Origin: Mycobacterium sp. E1214
Lineage (GTDB): Bacteria; Actinomycetota; Actinomycetes; Mycobacteriales; Mycobacteriaceae
Length of the DNA: 64,000 nucleotides
Direction of reading: 5' to 3'
Assembly (NCBI RefSeq): GCF_001666755.1
Contig: NZ_LZJC01000090.1
Span: forward strand, 47,057-111,056
Part shown: positions 56,722 through 64,000 of the stretch, piece after piece
How positions within the stretch are numbered: the stretch's first letter is position 1
Layout: each line of letters begins with the position of its first letter
Position numbers and translations under genes: made by a program
Notes under the pieces: model-generated
Told to the model about the DNA's origin: nothing
What the model saw: only the letters and a program-made list of their open reading frames with translations
Databases searched by the model: none

Positions 56722-57231
56722 GTGACGGCGCGTCACTTCACCCGCGACGAATTGTCCGACGCCTTCGAAACGTTCGAACGCACCGTCGCCCGTGCCGCCG
56801 AGACCCGCGACTGGGACGCCTGGGTCGAGCACTACACCCCCGACGTCGACTACGTCGAGCACGCCGCCGGCACCATGCGCGGCCGCGACGAGGTGCGTAC
56901 GTGGATCCAGCGCACCATGACGACCTTCCCCGGCAGCCACATGGTGGCGTTCCCGTCGTTGTGGTCGGTGATCGACGAGCCGACCGGCCGGATCATCTGC
57001 GAACTGGACAACCCGATGCGCGACCCCGGCGACGGCAGCGTCATCACCGCCACCAACATCTCGATCCTTACCTACGCCGGCGACGGCCAGTGGTGCCGCC
57101 AGGAGGACGTCTACAACCCGCTGCGCTTCCTGCGCGCCGCGATGAAATGGTGCCGCACGGCCCAGGCGCTGGGCACGCTGGACGACGCGGCCGCCGGCTG
57201 GATGCGCGAGAACGGCGGCGGCCAACAGTGA
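56722..57231 (+). CDS. SnoaL-like/NTF2-fold protein (Rv0138-like)
   Basis: A 169-residue cone-shaped NTF2-fold protein: [27 protein letters not shown] (pieces [14 protein letters not shown] and GTMRGRDEV), [20 protein letters not shown] and [17 protein letters not shown]. It corresponds to M. tuberculosis Rv0138. Its enzymatic role is unknown; relatives are hydrolases, isomerases or dehydratases. GTG 56722 is chosen by length; upstream codons are shadow. The stop overlaps a GTG of the next frame, so it is coupled to the epimerase gene. Confidence 0.82.
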   Translation: MTARHFTRDELSDAFETFERTVARAAETRDWDAWVEHYTPDVDYVEHAAGTMRGRDEVRTWIQRTMTTFPGSHMVAFPSLWSVIDEPTGRIICELDNPMRDPGDGSVITATNISILTYAGDGQWCRQEDVYNPLRFLRAAMKWCRTAQALGTLDDAAAGWMRENGGGQQ

Positions 57232-57245
57232 CCGAGGAGGGATCG

Positions 57246-58268
57246 GTGGGCACCAAGCCCAAACTCGTCATCGGCGCCAACGGCTTCCTGGGCTCGCACG
57301 TGACGCGCCAACTGGTCGCCGACGGCGCGCAGGTGCGCGCCATGGTGCGGCCGTCGGCGAACACCCGAGCCATCGACGATTTGGACGTCACCCGCTGCTA
57401 CGGCGACGTCTTCGACACCGCCGCGCTGCGGGAGGCGATGGACGGCGTCGACGACGTGTACTACTGCGTGGTCGACACCCGGGCGTGGCTGCGCGACACC
57501 GCGCCGCTGTTCCGCACCAACGTCGACGGCCTGCGCAACGTCCTCGACGTCGCCGTCACCCGGTCGCTGCGCCGGTTCGTCTTCACCAGCACGTACGCGA
57601 CGGTCGGCCGCCGGCGCGGGCACGTGGCGACCGAGCGGGACGCGATCGGCTCCCGCCGGGTCAGCGCGTACGTGCGATCCCGCGTGCAGGCCGAGGACAT
57701 GGTGCTGCGATACGCCAAGGAGGCCGGGCTGCCCGCCGTGGCGATGTGCGTGTCCACCACCTACGGCAGCGGCGACTGGGGCCGCACCCCGCACGGCGCG
57801 TTCATCGCCGGCGCCGTCTTCGGCAAGCTGCCGGTGATCATGAACGGCATCGCGCTCGAAGTCGTGGGGGTTGACGACGCCGCCCGGGCGATGATCCTGG
57901 CCGCCGAGCGCGGTCGCGTCGGTGAGCGGTACCTGATCTCGGAACGGATGATGCCGCTCAAGGAAGTCGTGCGCATCGCGGCCGACGAGGCCGGGGTGCC
58001 GCCGCCACGCCGCTCGATCTCCGTCCCGGTGCTCTACGCTTTGGGCGCGCTGGGCAGCCTGCGGGCCCGGCTGTCCGGGAAGGACGCGGAGCTCAGCCTC
58101 GCGTCGGTGAAGATGATGCGCGCCGAGGCGCCCGTCGGCCACAGCAAGGCCGTCCGCGAATTGGGTTGGCGGCCAAGCCCGACCGAGGAGTCCATTCGGG
58201 AGGCGGCCCGGTTCTGGGCGGCGATGCGGTCGCCGGCCGGGGACGCCAGCCGCACCGGCGCCGAGTGA
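57246..58268 (+). CDS. NAD-dependent epimerase/dehydratase (Rv0139-like)
   Basis: A 340-residue extended SDR: cofactor loop GANGFLGSHVTRQLV near residue 9, STYATVG, the YVRSRVQAE motif in place of YxxxK-like YxxSK variants, and VSTTYGSGDWG. It corresponds to M. tuberculosis Rv0139 (340 residues). GAGGAGG lies five bases before GTG 57246, which decides this start over GTG 57228. It likely reduces or epimerises a sugar or ketone; the substrate is unknown. The YxxxK lysine appears replaced (Y-V-R-S-R), which should be checked. Confidence 0.87.
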   Translation: MGTKPKLVIGANGFLGSHVTRQLVADGAQVRAMVRPSANTRAIDDLDVTRCYGDVFDTAALREAMDGVDDVYYCVVDTRAWLRDTAPLFRTNVDGLRNVLDVAVTRSLRRFVFTSTYATVGRRRGHVATERDAIGSRRVSAYVRSRVQAEDMVLRYAKEAGLPAVAMCVSTTYGSGDWGRTPHGAFIAGAVFGKLPVIMNGIALEVVGVDDAARAMILAAERGRVGERYLISERMMPLKEVVRIAADEAGVPPPRRSISVPVLYALGALGSLRARLSGKDAELSLASVKMMRAEAPVGHSKAVRELGWRPSPTEESIREAARFWAAMRSPAGDASRTGAE

Positions 58269-58277
58269 GGCGGCCCG

Positions 58278-58676
58278 TCAGCCCGTTTCGGCCACCGAGT
58301 CGGCTGCGATGGTGACGATGACCCGGGTTTCGGGCCTGCCGGTGAAATTGGGGTACGGCCGGCCCAGGTACTTGTGCGACAGTGCGTCGATGCTCGCCGC
58401 GCCGCCCTCGGTGGTGGTCGCGACCACGCGGCCGCGCACGGCGTAGAAGCGGGCGGTGTTGTCGGGGTCGACGACGTTGACCGCGACCCGCGGGTCCCGG
58501 GCGATGTTGCGCGCCTTCTGCATGCCTTCGACGATGTTGATGACGAGGTGCTCGCCGTCCGTGGTCACCCACGTCTGCGTGAGTTGCGGCGACCCGTCGG
58601 CCATCAGCGTGGCGACGAAACACGGGCTGGGCCGGCGGAGCAGGTCGAGCAGTCCGGCGGGCAGGGGTACGGGCAA
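58278..58676 (-). CDS. PPOX-class F420-dependent enzyme
   Basis: A 132-residue split-barrel protein: PSPCFVATLMADGSPQLTQTWV, MQKARNIARDPRVAVNVVDPDN and FTGRPETRVIVTI. The pattern matches the F420H2-dependent Rv1155-like group. Start is TTG 58676 with AAGGAG five bases before it. It is divergent from the DUF427 gene with a 129-bp spacer. It has no counterpart at this place in M. tuberculosis. Confidence 0.85.
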   Translation of the reverse strand: MPVPLPAGLLDLLRRPSPCFVATLMADGSPQLTQTWVTTDGEHLVINIVEGMQKARNIARDPRVAVNVVDPDNTARFYAVRGRVVATTTEGGAASIDALSHKYLGRPYPNFTGRPETRVIVTIAADSVAETG

Positions 58677-58805
58677 CGGGACTCCTTCTGCGACAGATTT
58701 TTCCGGTTGAAGCTACACGAATGTATGTTCGACACGGCGGTCCCGGGAAGCCGCGCGGCCCGCGGGGTGTTGCACCAAGCACTCGCGTCTGAGGAGGAAT
58801 CGACC

Positions 58806-59186
58806 ATGAGTCATCGGCAAGTACTCGAACCGTCCGCCGGGCACCCGATCACGATCGAACCGGCCAACGGCCGCGTTCAGGTCCGCGTGAACGGCGAGCT
58901 CGTCGCGGACACCACGGCGGCACTGGAACTGCGTGAGGCGACTTTGCCTGTGGTGCGCTACATCCCGCTGTCGGACGTGGTGCAGGAACGGCTCACCCGC
59001 ACCGACACCAGCACGTACTGTCCGTTCAAGGGCGACGCCAGCTACTACAGCGTGACCACTTCCGACGGCGACACCGTCGACGACGTGATCTGGACTTACG
59101 AGCAGCCCTACCCCGCCGTCGCGGCGATCGCCGGGCACGTCGCGTTCTACGCGGACAAGGCCGACATCACCGTCGCCGCTCAGTAG
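58806..59186 (+). CDS. DUF427 domain protein (Rv0140-like)
   Basis: A 126-residue beta-tent protein with RVNGELVADTTAALELRE, PVVRYIPLSDV, TYCPFKGDASYYS and VIWTYEQPYPAVAAIAGHVAFY, the usual DUF427 pattern. It equals M. tuberculosis Rv0140 in length. Function is unknown. The ATG follows GAGGAGG. Its 3' end overlaps the convergent Rv0141c-like gene by 7 bp. Confidence 0.88.
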   Translation: MSHRQVLEPSAGHPITIEPANGRVQVRVNGELVADTTAALELREATLPVVRYIPLSDVVQERLTRTDTSTYCPFKGDASYYSVTTSDGDTVDDVIWTYEQPYPAVAAIAGHVAFYADKADITVAAQ

Positions 59187-59578
59187 GGATTCCATCCCGG
59201 CAGGGCGGTGGCCACCGCCCGGGTGTCGCTGTACAGGCGCATCGAGACGATCAACCCGTCACGGGTCTCGAAGATGCACACGAACGGGCTGTCGTACGCG
59301 GCACCGTCGGCGGTGGTGCCGGCGGCCTGCGCCTCGACGACCACCGTCTCGCCCTCGTTGACGCACCGCACCAGGTCGATGGTGAGTTCGAGATCGCGCT
59401 TGCGCTCTTCGATCGCCCGCCGGAAGGTGGCCTTGTCGCAGGCGGTCCGGGTGTAGAGCGTCCAGTAGGAGAAGTCGTCGCGCAGCAGCGCGAAGCCCTC
59501 GTCCAGGTCGCCGCCGTCGCAGGTGCTCTGCAGGAACATCCACGCCAATTCGCCCTGCGGGTCATCGAACGGCGTCAT
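59180..59578 (-). CDS. SnoaL-like/NTF2-fold protein (Rv0141c-like)
   Basis: A 132-residue NTF2-fold protein: GFALLRDDFSYWTLYTRTACDK, RRAIEERKRDLELTID, YDSPFVCIFETRDGLIVSMRLYSD. It corresponds to M. tuberculosis Rv0141c. ATG 59578 (or GTG 59581 directly before it) begins the fold; there is no ribosome site, and TATTGC seven or so bases before suggests a leaderless message. Function unknown. Confidence 0.82.
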   Translation of the reverse strand: MTPFDDPQGELAWMFLQSTCDGGDLDEGFALLRDDFSYWTLYTRTACDKATFRRAIEERKRDLELTIDLVRCVNEGETVVVEAQAAGTTADGAAYDSPFVCIFETRDGLIVSMRLYSDTRAVATALPGWNPY

Positions 59579-59644
59579 CACACCGCAATATTGACGTGGG
59601 ACGCAGTTGACGGTCAATCACCAACGGCGCAGGAAGGGGTGGCG

Positions 59645-60556
59645 GTGCACGGCGCACGCACGGTGGTGTTTCCCGGAGTGGCCAGCTTCGGGCACACGTT
59701 GGCGCCGCTGCGCCGGGGACACCGCGACCCGTGTTTCCGCACGGCCGGTGACGGCGCGATCTGGCGCACCAGCCTGCTGCCGAGCGGGCCGGTCACCGCG
59801 CGCGTGAACCGCGCGGCGGTCAACGCCGCCCACTGCGAGGCCTGGGGCGGCGGCGCGCAGGAGTTCCTCGACCGGCTGCCGGCGCTGCTGGGCCTCGACG
59901 ACGACGCGTCGGATTTCCAGCCGCAGCACCCGACCGTGGCCGCCGCGCACCGGCGGGTGCCGCACCTGCGCCTGGCGCGGACCGGGTCGGTGTTGGAGGC
60001 CCTGATCCCGGCGGTGATCGAGCAGCGGGTGCCCGGCGCCGACGCGTTCTCCTCGTGGCGGCTGCTGGTGTCGAAGTACGGGACGCCCGCGCCCGGACCG
60101 GCGCCCGCCGGCATGCGGGTGCCACCGTCACCGGAGGCCTGGCGGCACATTCCGTCGTGGGAGTTTCACCGCGCGAACGTCGACCCGCGGCGCGCGCAAA
60201 CCGTGGTGGGCTGCGCCCGCCGCGCCGACGCGCTCGAACGGTTGACGACGCGGCCGGCGGCGGCGGCCCGGGCGGCGTTGACCTCGCTGCCGGGCGTGGG
60301 GGAGTGGACGGCGGCCGAGACCGCGCAGCGGGCCTTCGGCGACGCCGACGCGTTGTCGGTGGGTGACTACCACGTGCCGAAGATGATCGGCTGGACCCTG
60401 GCGGGCCGCCGGGGCGACGACGCGTTGATGCTGGAACTGCTCGAGCCGATGCGGCCGCACCGCCACCGGGTGGTGCGCCTGCTGGAGGTCAGCGGACTGG
60501 CCTACGAGCCCCGGCGCGGCGCGCGGTTGGCCGTGCAGCACATCCACTCGCTGTGA
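59645..60556 (+). CDS. HhH-GPD DNA glycosylase-like protein (Rv0142-like)
   Basis: A 303-residue protein of the AlkA/3-methyladenine glycosylase type. The helix-hairpin-helix LTSLPGVGEWTAAETAQRAF is followed by the catalytic-place Asp241 in LSVGDYHVPKM. AlkA enzymes remove alkylated bases. It corresponds to M. tuberculosis Rv0142. The start GTG 59645 is seven bases from GGAAGG; the longer frame from 59591 is less likely. Confidence 0.83.
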   Translation: MHGARTVVFPGVASFGHTLAPLRRGHRDPCFRTAGDGAIWRTSLLPSGPVTARVNRAAVNAAHCEAWGGGAQEFLDRLPALLGLDDDASDFQPQHPTVAAAHRRVPHLRLARTGSVLEALIPAVIEQRVPGADAFSSWRLLVSKYGTPAPGPAPAGMRVPPSPEAWRHIPSWEFHRANVDPRRAQTVVGCARRADALERLTTRPAAAARAALTSLPGVGEWTAAETAQRAFGDADALSVGDYHVPKMIGWTLAGRRGDDALMLELLEPMRPHRHRVVRLLEVSGLAYEPRRGARLAVQHIHSL

Positions 60557-60564
60557 GCGCAGGT

Positions 60565-60589
60565 GTTTTCGCCGGTGGCCATCGGGTAC
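60565..60589 (+). promoter_or_regulatory. SigF promoter of dps
   Basis: GTTT (60565-60568), 15 bp, GGGTAC (60584-60589), identical in boxes and spacing to the Mn-catalase promoter in this window. The predicted start near 60596 gives a 48-base leader with a GGAAGG-type ribosome site. Confidence 0.8.
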
Positions 60590-60643
60590 ACCTCACCGCA
60601 AGCAACGAGTGTGAATTCCGAGGAAGGAAGCTAGGAACCCAGC

Positions 60644-61183
60644 ATGACTCAGTTCACCATTCCGGGCCTGAGCGACAAGCAGGCGGCGCGACTCACCGAG
60701 CTCCTGCAAAAGCAACTGAGCACGTACAACGACCTGCATCTCACCCTGAAGCACATCCACTGGAATGTGGTGGGCCCCAACTTCATCGGCGTGCACGAGA
60801 TGATCGACCCGCAGGTGGACGCGGTGCGCGGTTACGCCGACGACGTCGCGGAACGCATTGCGGCCCTTGGTGCATCGCCACAGGGAACGCCGGGCGCGAT
60901 CATCAAGGACCGGTCCTGGGACGACTACTCCGTCGGCCGCGACACGGTGCAGGCGCATCTGGCGGCCCTGGATCTGGTGTACACCGGAGTCATCGAGGAC
61001 ATCCGGCAGTCCATCGCCGAGACCGACGAGCTCGACCAGGTGACGCAAGACCTGCTGATCGGGCAGGCCGGGCAGTTGGAGAAGTTCCAGTGGTTCGTGC
61101 GGGCGCACCTGGAGAGCGCCGGCGGCCAGCTGACCCACGAGGGCGCCAGCTCCGAGAAGGACGCCGCGAGCGCGGCCCGGTAG
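60644..61183 (+). CDS. dps: Dps-family ferritin-like DNA-protection protein
   Basis: A 179-residue Dps protein: LHLTLKHIHWNVVGPNFIGVHEMID-type ferroxidase helix (H37, H39 in KHIHWNVVG), DAVRGYADDVAERIAALG and KFQWFVRAHLES. The C-terminal tail is alanine and serine rich, like M. smegmatis Dps1, where tails aid assembly and DNA binding. It stores iron and shields DNA in starvation. Not present at this place in M. tuberculosis. It converges on the ClC gene with a 6-bp gap. Confidence 0.93.
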   Translation: MTQFTIPGLSDKQAARLTELLQKQLSTYNDLHLTLKHIHWNVVGPNFIGVHEMIDPQVDAVRGYADDVAERIAALGASPQGTPGAIIKDRSWDDYSVGRDTVQAHLAALDLVYTGVIEDIRQSIAETDELDQVTQDLLIGQAGQLEKFQWFVRAHLESAGGQLTHEGASSEKDAASAAR

Positions 61184-61189
61184 GAATCG

Positions 61190-62656
61190 TTATGCGGCGC
61201 TAGCCGATTGATCGTCGGAGACCGCCGAGGCCGAGCGAGCGCGTTCGGCCTCGGCGGTTTCGCGATTCAGCCGCTGCGCCTCGTAGATGGTGACGTTGCT
61301 GCGCGAGAGCAGCAGCGCGGCGATGCCGACCGCGAGGATGGCCCCGGGCACGACGGAAAACGAGCCCGTCATCTCCGCGACCATGATCATGACCGCCAGC
61401 GGCGCGCGCGCGACGCTGCCGAAGCACGCCATCATCCCGACCACCACGAAGGCCCCGGGTTCGTGCGGGATCCCCGGCAGCGCGAACAGGTCGCCCAGGC
61501 GCCAGATCGCCGCGCCCACGAAGGCGCCGATGACGATGCCGGGGCCGAACAACCCGCCCGACCCGCCGGAGCCGATCGACAGCGACGTGGCCACGATCTT
61601 GGCGATCGGCAACACCAGCACGACCCACAGCGGGATGTGCAGCAGGGAATCGCGGGCGGCCGCCAGCTGCGCCCACCCGTATCCACTGCCCAGGATCTGT
61701 GGGATTAGCAACGCCAACGAGCCCACCAGGAGCCCCCCGAGGGCCGGCTTGAAGACCGGCCGCAGGGGCAGCTTGCGGGTGAGTGACACCGCCACGTGAA
61801 AGGTCCGCGCGTACAGGTAGCCGATCAGGGCCGCGGCCAGACCCAACACGACGAACCACAGCAACGGCCAGGGCCGTTCGAAGCGGTACTCGGCGTCGAT
61901 GTAGCCGAACAGCGGGTCGAACCCGAGGAACGCGCCGAGCACCGCGTAGGCCGTTCCGGACGTGATGAATCCGGGGAGCAGGCAGCCGTAGTCGAAGTCG
62001 TCGCGGTAGGGCATCGACGCCGCCAGCACCGCGCCGCCCAGGGGCGCGGCGAAGATGGCACCGATTCCCGCCCCGATGCCCAGGGCCACCGCCGTCCGGC
62101 CGTCCTCGTCGGACAGCCGCAGCCGCCGGGTCAGCAGCGAGCAGAAGCCGGCCGAGACCTGGGCGGTCGGCCCCTCGCGGCCGGCCGAGCCACCGGAACC
62201 GATGGTCAGCATGCTGCTCACCATCTTCACCAGCACCGCCCGGAAGCGGATGCCGCGCGGGTTGGTGTGCACCGCCTCGATGGCTTCGTCCGTGCCGTGA
62301 CCGGTGGCCTCCGGCGCCAGCCGGGTGACGATGAGGGCCGACAGCAGGGCGCCGGCCGTCGTCAGCAACGGGATCGCCCACGGCCGGGCGAAGCCGGCGG
62401 ATCCGTGCCTGCCGCCTTCGCCGACGGGCGTCGGGGTGTCATACAGCGCTAGGTGGCCGAGCAGGAGTTGACCCGTGTAGCGCAGCCCGATGTAGAACAC
62501 GACGGCACCCAGTCCGGAGATCACGCCGATCGCGGTGCCGAGCACCAGCCATTTCTGCAGATAGCCGGACTGCCGGATGCGCGCTCCGAAGCGGCCGCCG
62601 GCCGCCGGCGCCGGCGCGAATGACGGGTGGGCTTGATCGTCGGCCGGCTCGCTCAT
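61190..62656 (-). CDS. ClC-family chloride channel/antiporter
   Basis: A 488-residue membrane protein with the ClC selectivity motifs GSGGSAGREGPTAQ and GSGGSGGLFGPGIVIG and many transmembrane helices; the GREGP glutamate is the gating residue. No CBS domains are present. It corresponds to M. tuberculosis Rv0143c and exchanges or conducts chloride, possibly for acid tolerance. Start ATG 62656. It is divergent from the pirin gene. Confidence 0.93.
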   Translation of the reverse strand: MSEPADDQAHPSFAPAPAAGGRFGARIRQSGYLQKWLVLGTAIGVISGLGAVVFYIGLRYTGQLLLGHLALYDTPTPVGEGGRHGSAGFARPWAIPLLTTAGALLSALIVTRLAPEATGHGTDEAIEAVHTNPRGIRFRAVLVKMVSSMLTIGSGGSAGREGPTAQVSAGFCSLLTRRLRLSDEDGRTAVALGIGAGIGAIFAAPLGGAVLAASMPYRDDFDYGCLLPGFITSGTAYAVLGAFLGFDPLFGYIDAEYRFERPWPLLWFVVLGLAAALIGYLYARTFHVAVSLTRKLPLRPVFKPALGGLLVGSLALLIPQILGSGYGWAQLAAARDSLLHIPLWVVLVLPIAKIVATSLSIGSGGSGGLFGPGIVIGAFVGAAIWRLGDLFALPGIPHEPGAFVVVGMMACFGSVARAPLAVMIMVAEMTGSFSVVPGAILAVGIAALLLSRSNVTIYEAQRLNRETAEAERARSASAVSDDQSASAA

Positions 62657-62744
62657 GTCGCCGATCCGGCGCCCACAGCGCGGTCCCGCCCCCCAGACAC
62701 CATCACGTCATCCTAGGCAGCCGCCGCGCCGGGCCGCCCGCGGA

Positions 62745-62768
62745 ATAACCGGACCGAAGTCCGGTTAT
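62745..62768. promoter_or_regulatory. 10-bp-arm palindrome upstream of pirin, TetR operator candidate
   Basis: ATAACCGGAC-CGAA-GTCCGGTTAT is a perfect inverted repeat, 29 bp before the pirin ATG and within the clc-pirin divergent spacer. Arm length and near-contiguous arms are typical for TetR dimers, and the TetR gene just after pirin is the natural candidate. Confidence 0.72.
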
Positions 62769-62797
62769 ACGGGTGACCATCGAAGAAAGGGGTCGAT

Positions 62798-63781
62798 ATG
62801 CCCGCCATCACCGCCAACACGCTCACGCTGCCCCGCCTGGGTCGCCCCGGTCCCGCCGACGTCGAACGGCCGGTCCGCTCCATCACGACCGGTCCCCGCG
62901 GCTTCGAGGGGGAGGGTTTCCCCGTCGTCCGGGCGTTCGCCGGTGTGAGCAGCGCCGCCCTGGACCCGTTCGTGCACATGGACCAGATGGGCGAGGTCGA
63001 ATACCAGCCCGGCGAGCCGCGAGGAACCGACTGGCATCCCCACCGGGGCTTCGAAACCGTGACCTACATGATCGACGGGAAGTTCGAACACCAGGACTCC
63101 CACGGCGGTGGCGGCCTGATCACCGACGGCGCCACGCAGTGGATGACCGCCGGGTCGGGCATCCTGCACATCGAAACCCCGCCCGCCGAACTGGTCGGCA
63201 GCGGCGGCCTGTTCCACGGCGTCCAGTTATGGGTGAACCTGCCCAAGAAGGACAAGTTCGCACCGCCGCGCTACCAGGCCATCGAGGGTGAGCAGGCCGC
63301 GCTGCTGGCGTCCGACGACGGCGGGGCCCTGATCCGGATCATCGCGGGCGGCATCGACGGCCACAGTGGGCCCGGGGTCACGCACACCCCGATCACGCTT
63401 GCGCACGCGACCATCGAGCGGGGCGCGCAGCTCAACCTGGCATGGCGCAAGGATTTCAACGCGCTGCTCTACGTGTTGTCGGGGAGCGGCCACGTCGGTC
63501 CGGCGGCCGCCCCCATCCGCCAGGGTCAGCTGGCGGTGTTCGGTCCCGGTGACCGGATCTCGGTGGGCGCCGGCACCGTGCAGGAGTCGCGGCACACCAC
63601 CGCCGTCGAGGTGTTGCTTCTGGGCGGCCGCCCGATCCGCGAGCCGGTATTCCACTACGGGCCTTTCGTGATGAACAGCCGAGTGGAATTGATCGAGGCC
63701 CTCGAGGACTACCGAAGCGGGAAATTCGGCACCATTCCGGCGAATGCGCTAATGCCGCACCGAGGCGGTGGCACAATTTAG
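62798..63781 (+). CDS. pirin family protein (quercetin-2,3-dioxygenase-like)
   Basis: A 327-residue bicupin. The N-terminal cupin has the pirin metal signature DWHPHRGFETVTYMIDGKFEHQDSHG (pieces HPHRGFETVTY and FEHQDSHG) with three histidines and a glutamate, then WMTAGSGILHIE. The C-terminal cupin includes RQGQLAVFGPGD. Pirins bind iron and some oxidise quercetin or act as redox regulators. GAAAGGGG precedes the ATG. A TetR gene starts 2 bp after its stop, so both are probably one operon. Confidence 0.92.
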   Translation: MPAITANTLTLPRLGRPGPADVERPVRSITTGPRGFEGEGFPVVRAFAGVSSAALDPFVHMDQMGEVEYQPGEPRGTDWHPHRGFETVTYMIDGKFEHQDSHGGGGLITDGATQWMTAGSGILHIETPPAELVGSGGLFHGVQLWVNLPKKDKFAPPRYQAIEGEQAALLASDDGGALIRIIAGGIDGHSGPGVTHTPITLAHATIERGAQLNLAWRKDFNALLYVLSGSGHVGPAAAPIRQGQLAVFGPGDRISVGAGTVQESRHTTAVEVLLLGGRPIREPVFHYGPFVMNSRVELIEALEDYRSGKFGTIPANALMPHRGGGTI

Positions 63782-63783
63782 CG

Positions 63784-64000
63784 GTGCCGCAGAGGGGTAA
63801 TCGCCGGCCGGGTCGCCCACCCGCCGCGAAGGCTGACGAAACACGTCAGCGCATAATCCACGCTGCACGTCTGGTTTTCAGCGAGCGGGGTTATGACGGC
63901 GCCACTTTTCAGGCCATTGCGGCGCGCGCGGACCTGACCCGGCCGGCGATCAACCACTACTTCTCCAGCAAGCGGACGTTGTATCGGGAAGTGCTGGACG
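63784..64000 (+). CDS. TetR family regulator, cut by right edge (Rv0144-like)
   Basis: The first 72 codons are present. After a basic tail (PQRGNRRPGRPP) comes the helix-turn-helix: IIHAARLVFSERGYDGATF, AIAARADLTRPAINHYFSS. GTG start 2 bp after the pirin stop. M. tuberculosis Rv0144 lies at the same place after the ClC gene. It likely binds the palindrome upstream of pirin and so controls its own operon. Confidence 0.88.
   Translation, partial: MPQRGNRRPGRPPAAKADETRQRIIHAARLVFSERGYDGATFQAIAARADLTRPAINHYFSSKRTLYREVLD

Overview
The window is GC-rich actinobacterial DNA with mycobacterial hallmarks: antigen 85C (fbpC), the TreS-Mak pair of the GlgE pathway, L,D-transpeptidase LdtMt1, CYP138, many F420-type enzymes and frequent GTG starts. 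From about 11 kb to the right edge the gene order follows M. tuberculosis Rv0111-Rv0144 (acyltransferase, ldtA, oxyS, oxcA, fadD7, fusA2, Rv0121c, pepA, treS, mak, Rv0128, fbpC, htdZ, fadE1, fgd2, Rv0133, ephF, Rv0135c, cyp138, msrA, Rv0138-Rv0144). Several blocks are inserted or substituted relative to that order, and no PE/PPE gene is present. This suggests a non-tuberculous, probably slow-growing Mycobacterium; species cannot be fixed by reading alone. Rv-number equivalences are from memory of sequence, length and order, not from a search.

Region 1 (1-10.9 kb) is an accessory catabolic island. Leftward: an SMP-30-type beta-propeller (possible lactonase), a GntR-UTRA regulator and an acyl-CoA synthetase cut by the window edge. 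Rightward: SDR, Rieske oxygenase, luciferase-like monooxygenase, Baeyer-Villiger monooxygenase, second SDR and CaiB-type CoA-transferase, the last five linked by 4-8 bp overlaps. Together they could hydroxylate, oxidise, ring-expand to a lactone, hydrolyse and CoA-activate an alicyclic or terpenoid compound.

Region 2 (11-20.6 kb): an acyltransferase-SGNH membrane protein, an O-methyltransferase, an M-box (ykoK) Mg2+ riboswitch with its own promoter and small downstream ORFs, an MDR oxidoreductase, a lipoprotein, a carboxylic acid reductase behind a perfect CRP box, and ldtA.

Region 3 (20.8-34.4 kb): oxyS, oxcA and fadD7 (probable oxalate catabolism), fusA2, an F420/PPOX protein, pepA, treS, mak, a YoaK-type membrane protein and fbpC.

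Region 4 (34.6-44.1 kb): an inserted MarR-ABC exporter operon, a phosphodiesterase and a small acidic ORF, then htdZ and fadE1. A stress block follows (GAF-ANTAR regulator, Mn-catalase, hemerythrin-like protein) carrying SigF-type promoters, then fgd2, a GNAT enzyme and an acidic DUF5709-like protein.

Region 5 (44.2-52.6 kb): a TetR gene divergent from a reductase-desaturase pair, an SRPBCC/LLM pair, a TetR-DUF1214-like pair, a sulfotransferase and ephF.

Region 6 (52.6-64 kb): a zinc alcohol dehydrogenase, a lone TOBE molbindin, a TetR/cyp138 divergon with two identical operators, msrA, Rv0138-Rv0142 counterparts, dps with a SigF promoter, a ClC channel, and a pirin with a 10-bp-arm palindrome followed by a TetR gene cut by the right edge.

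No tRNA, rRNA, CRISPR array, insertion sequence or prophage gene was seen. The only gap over 300 bp between long genes (13746-14469) holds the riboswitch and its small ORFs.
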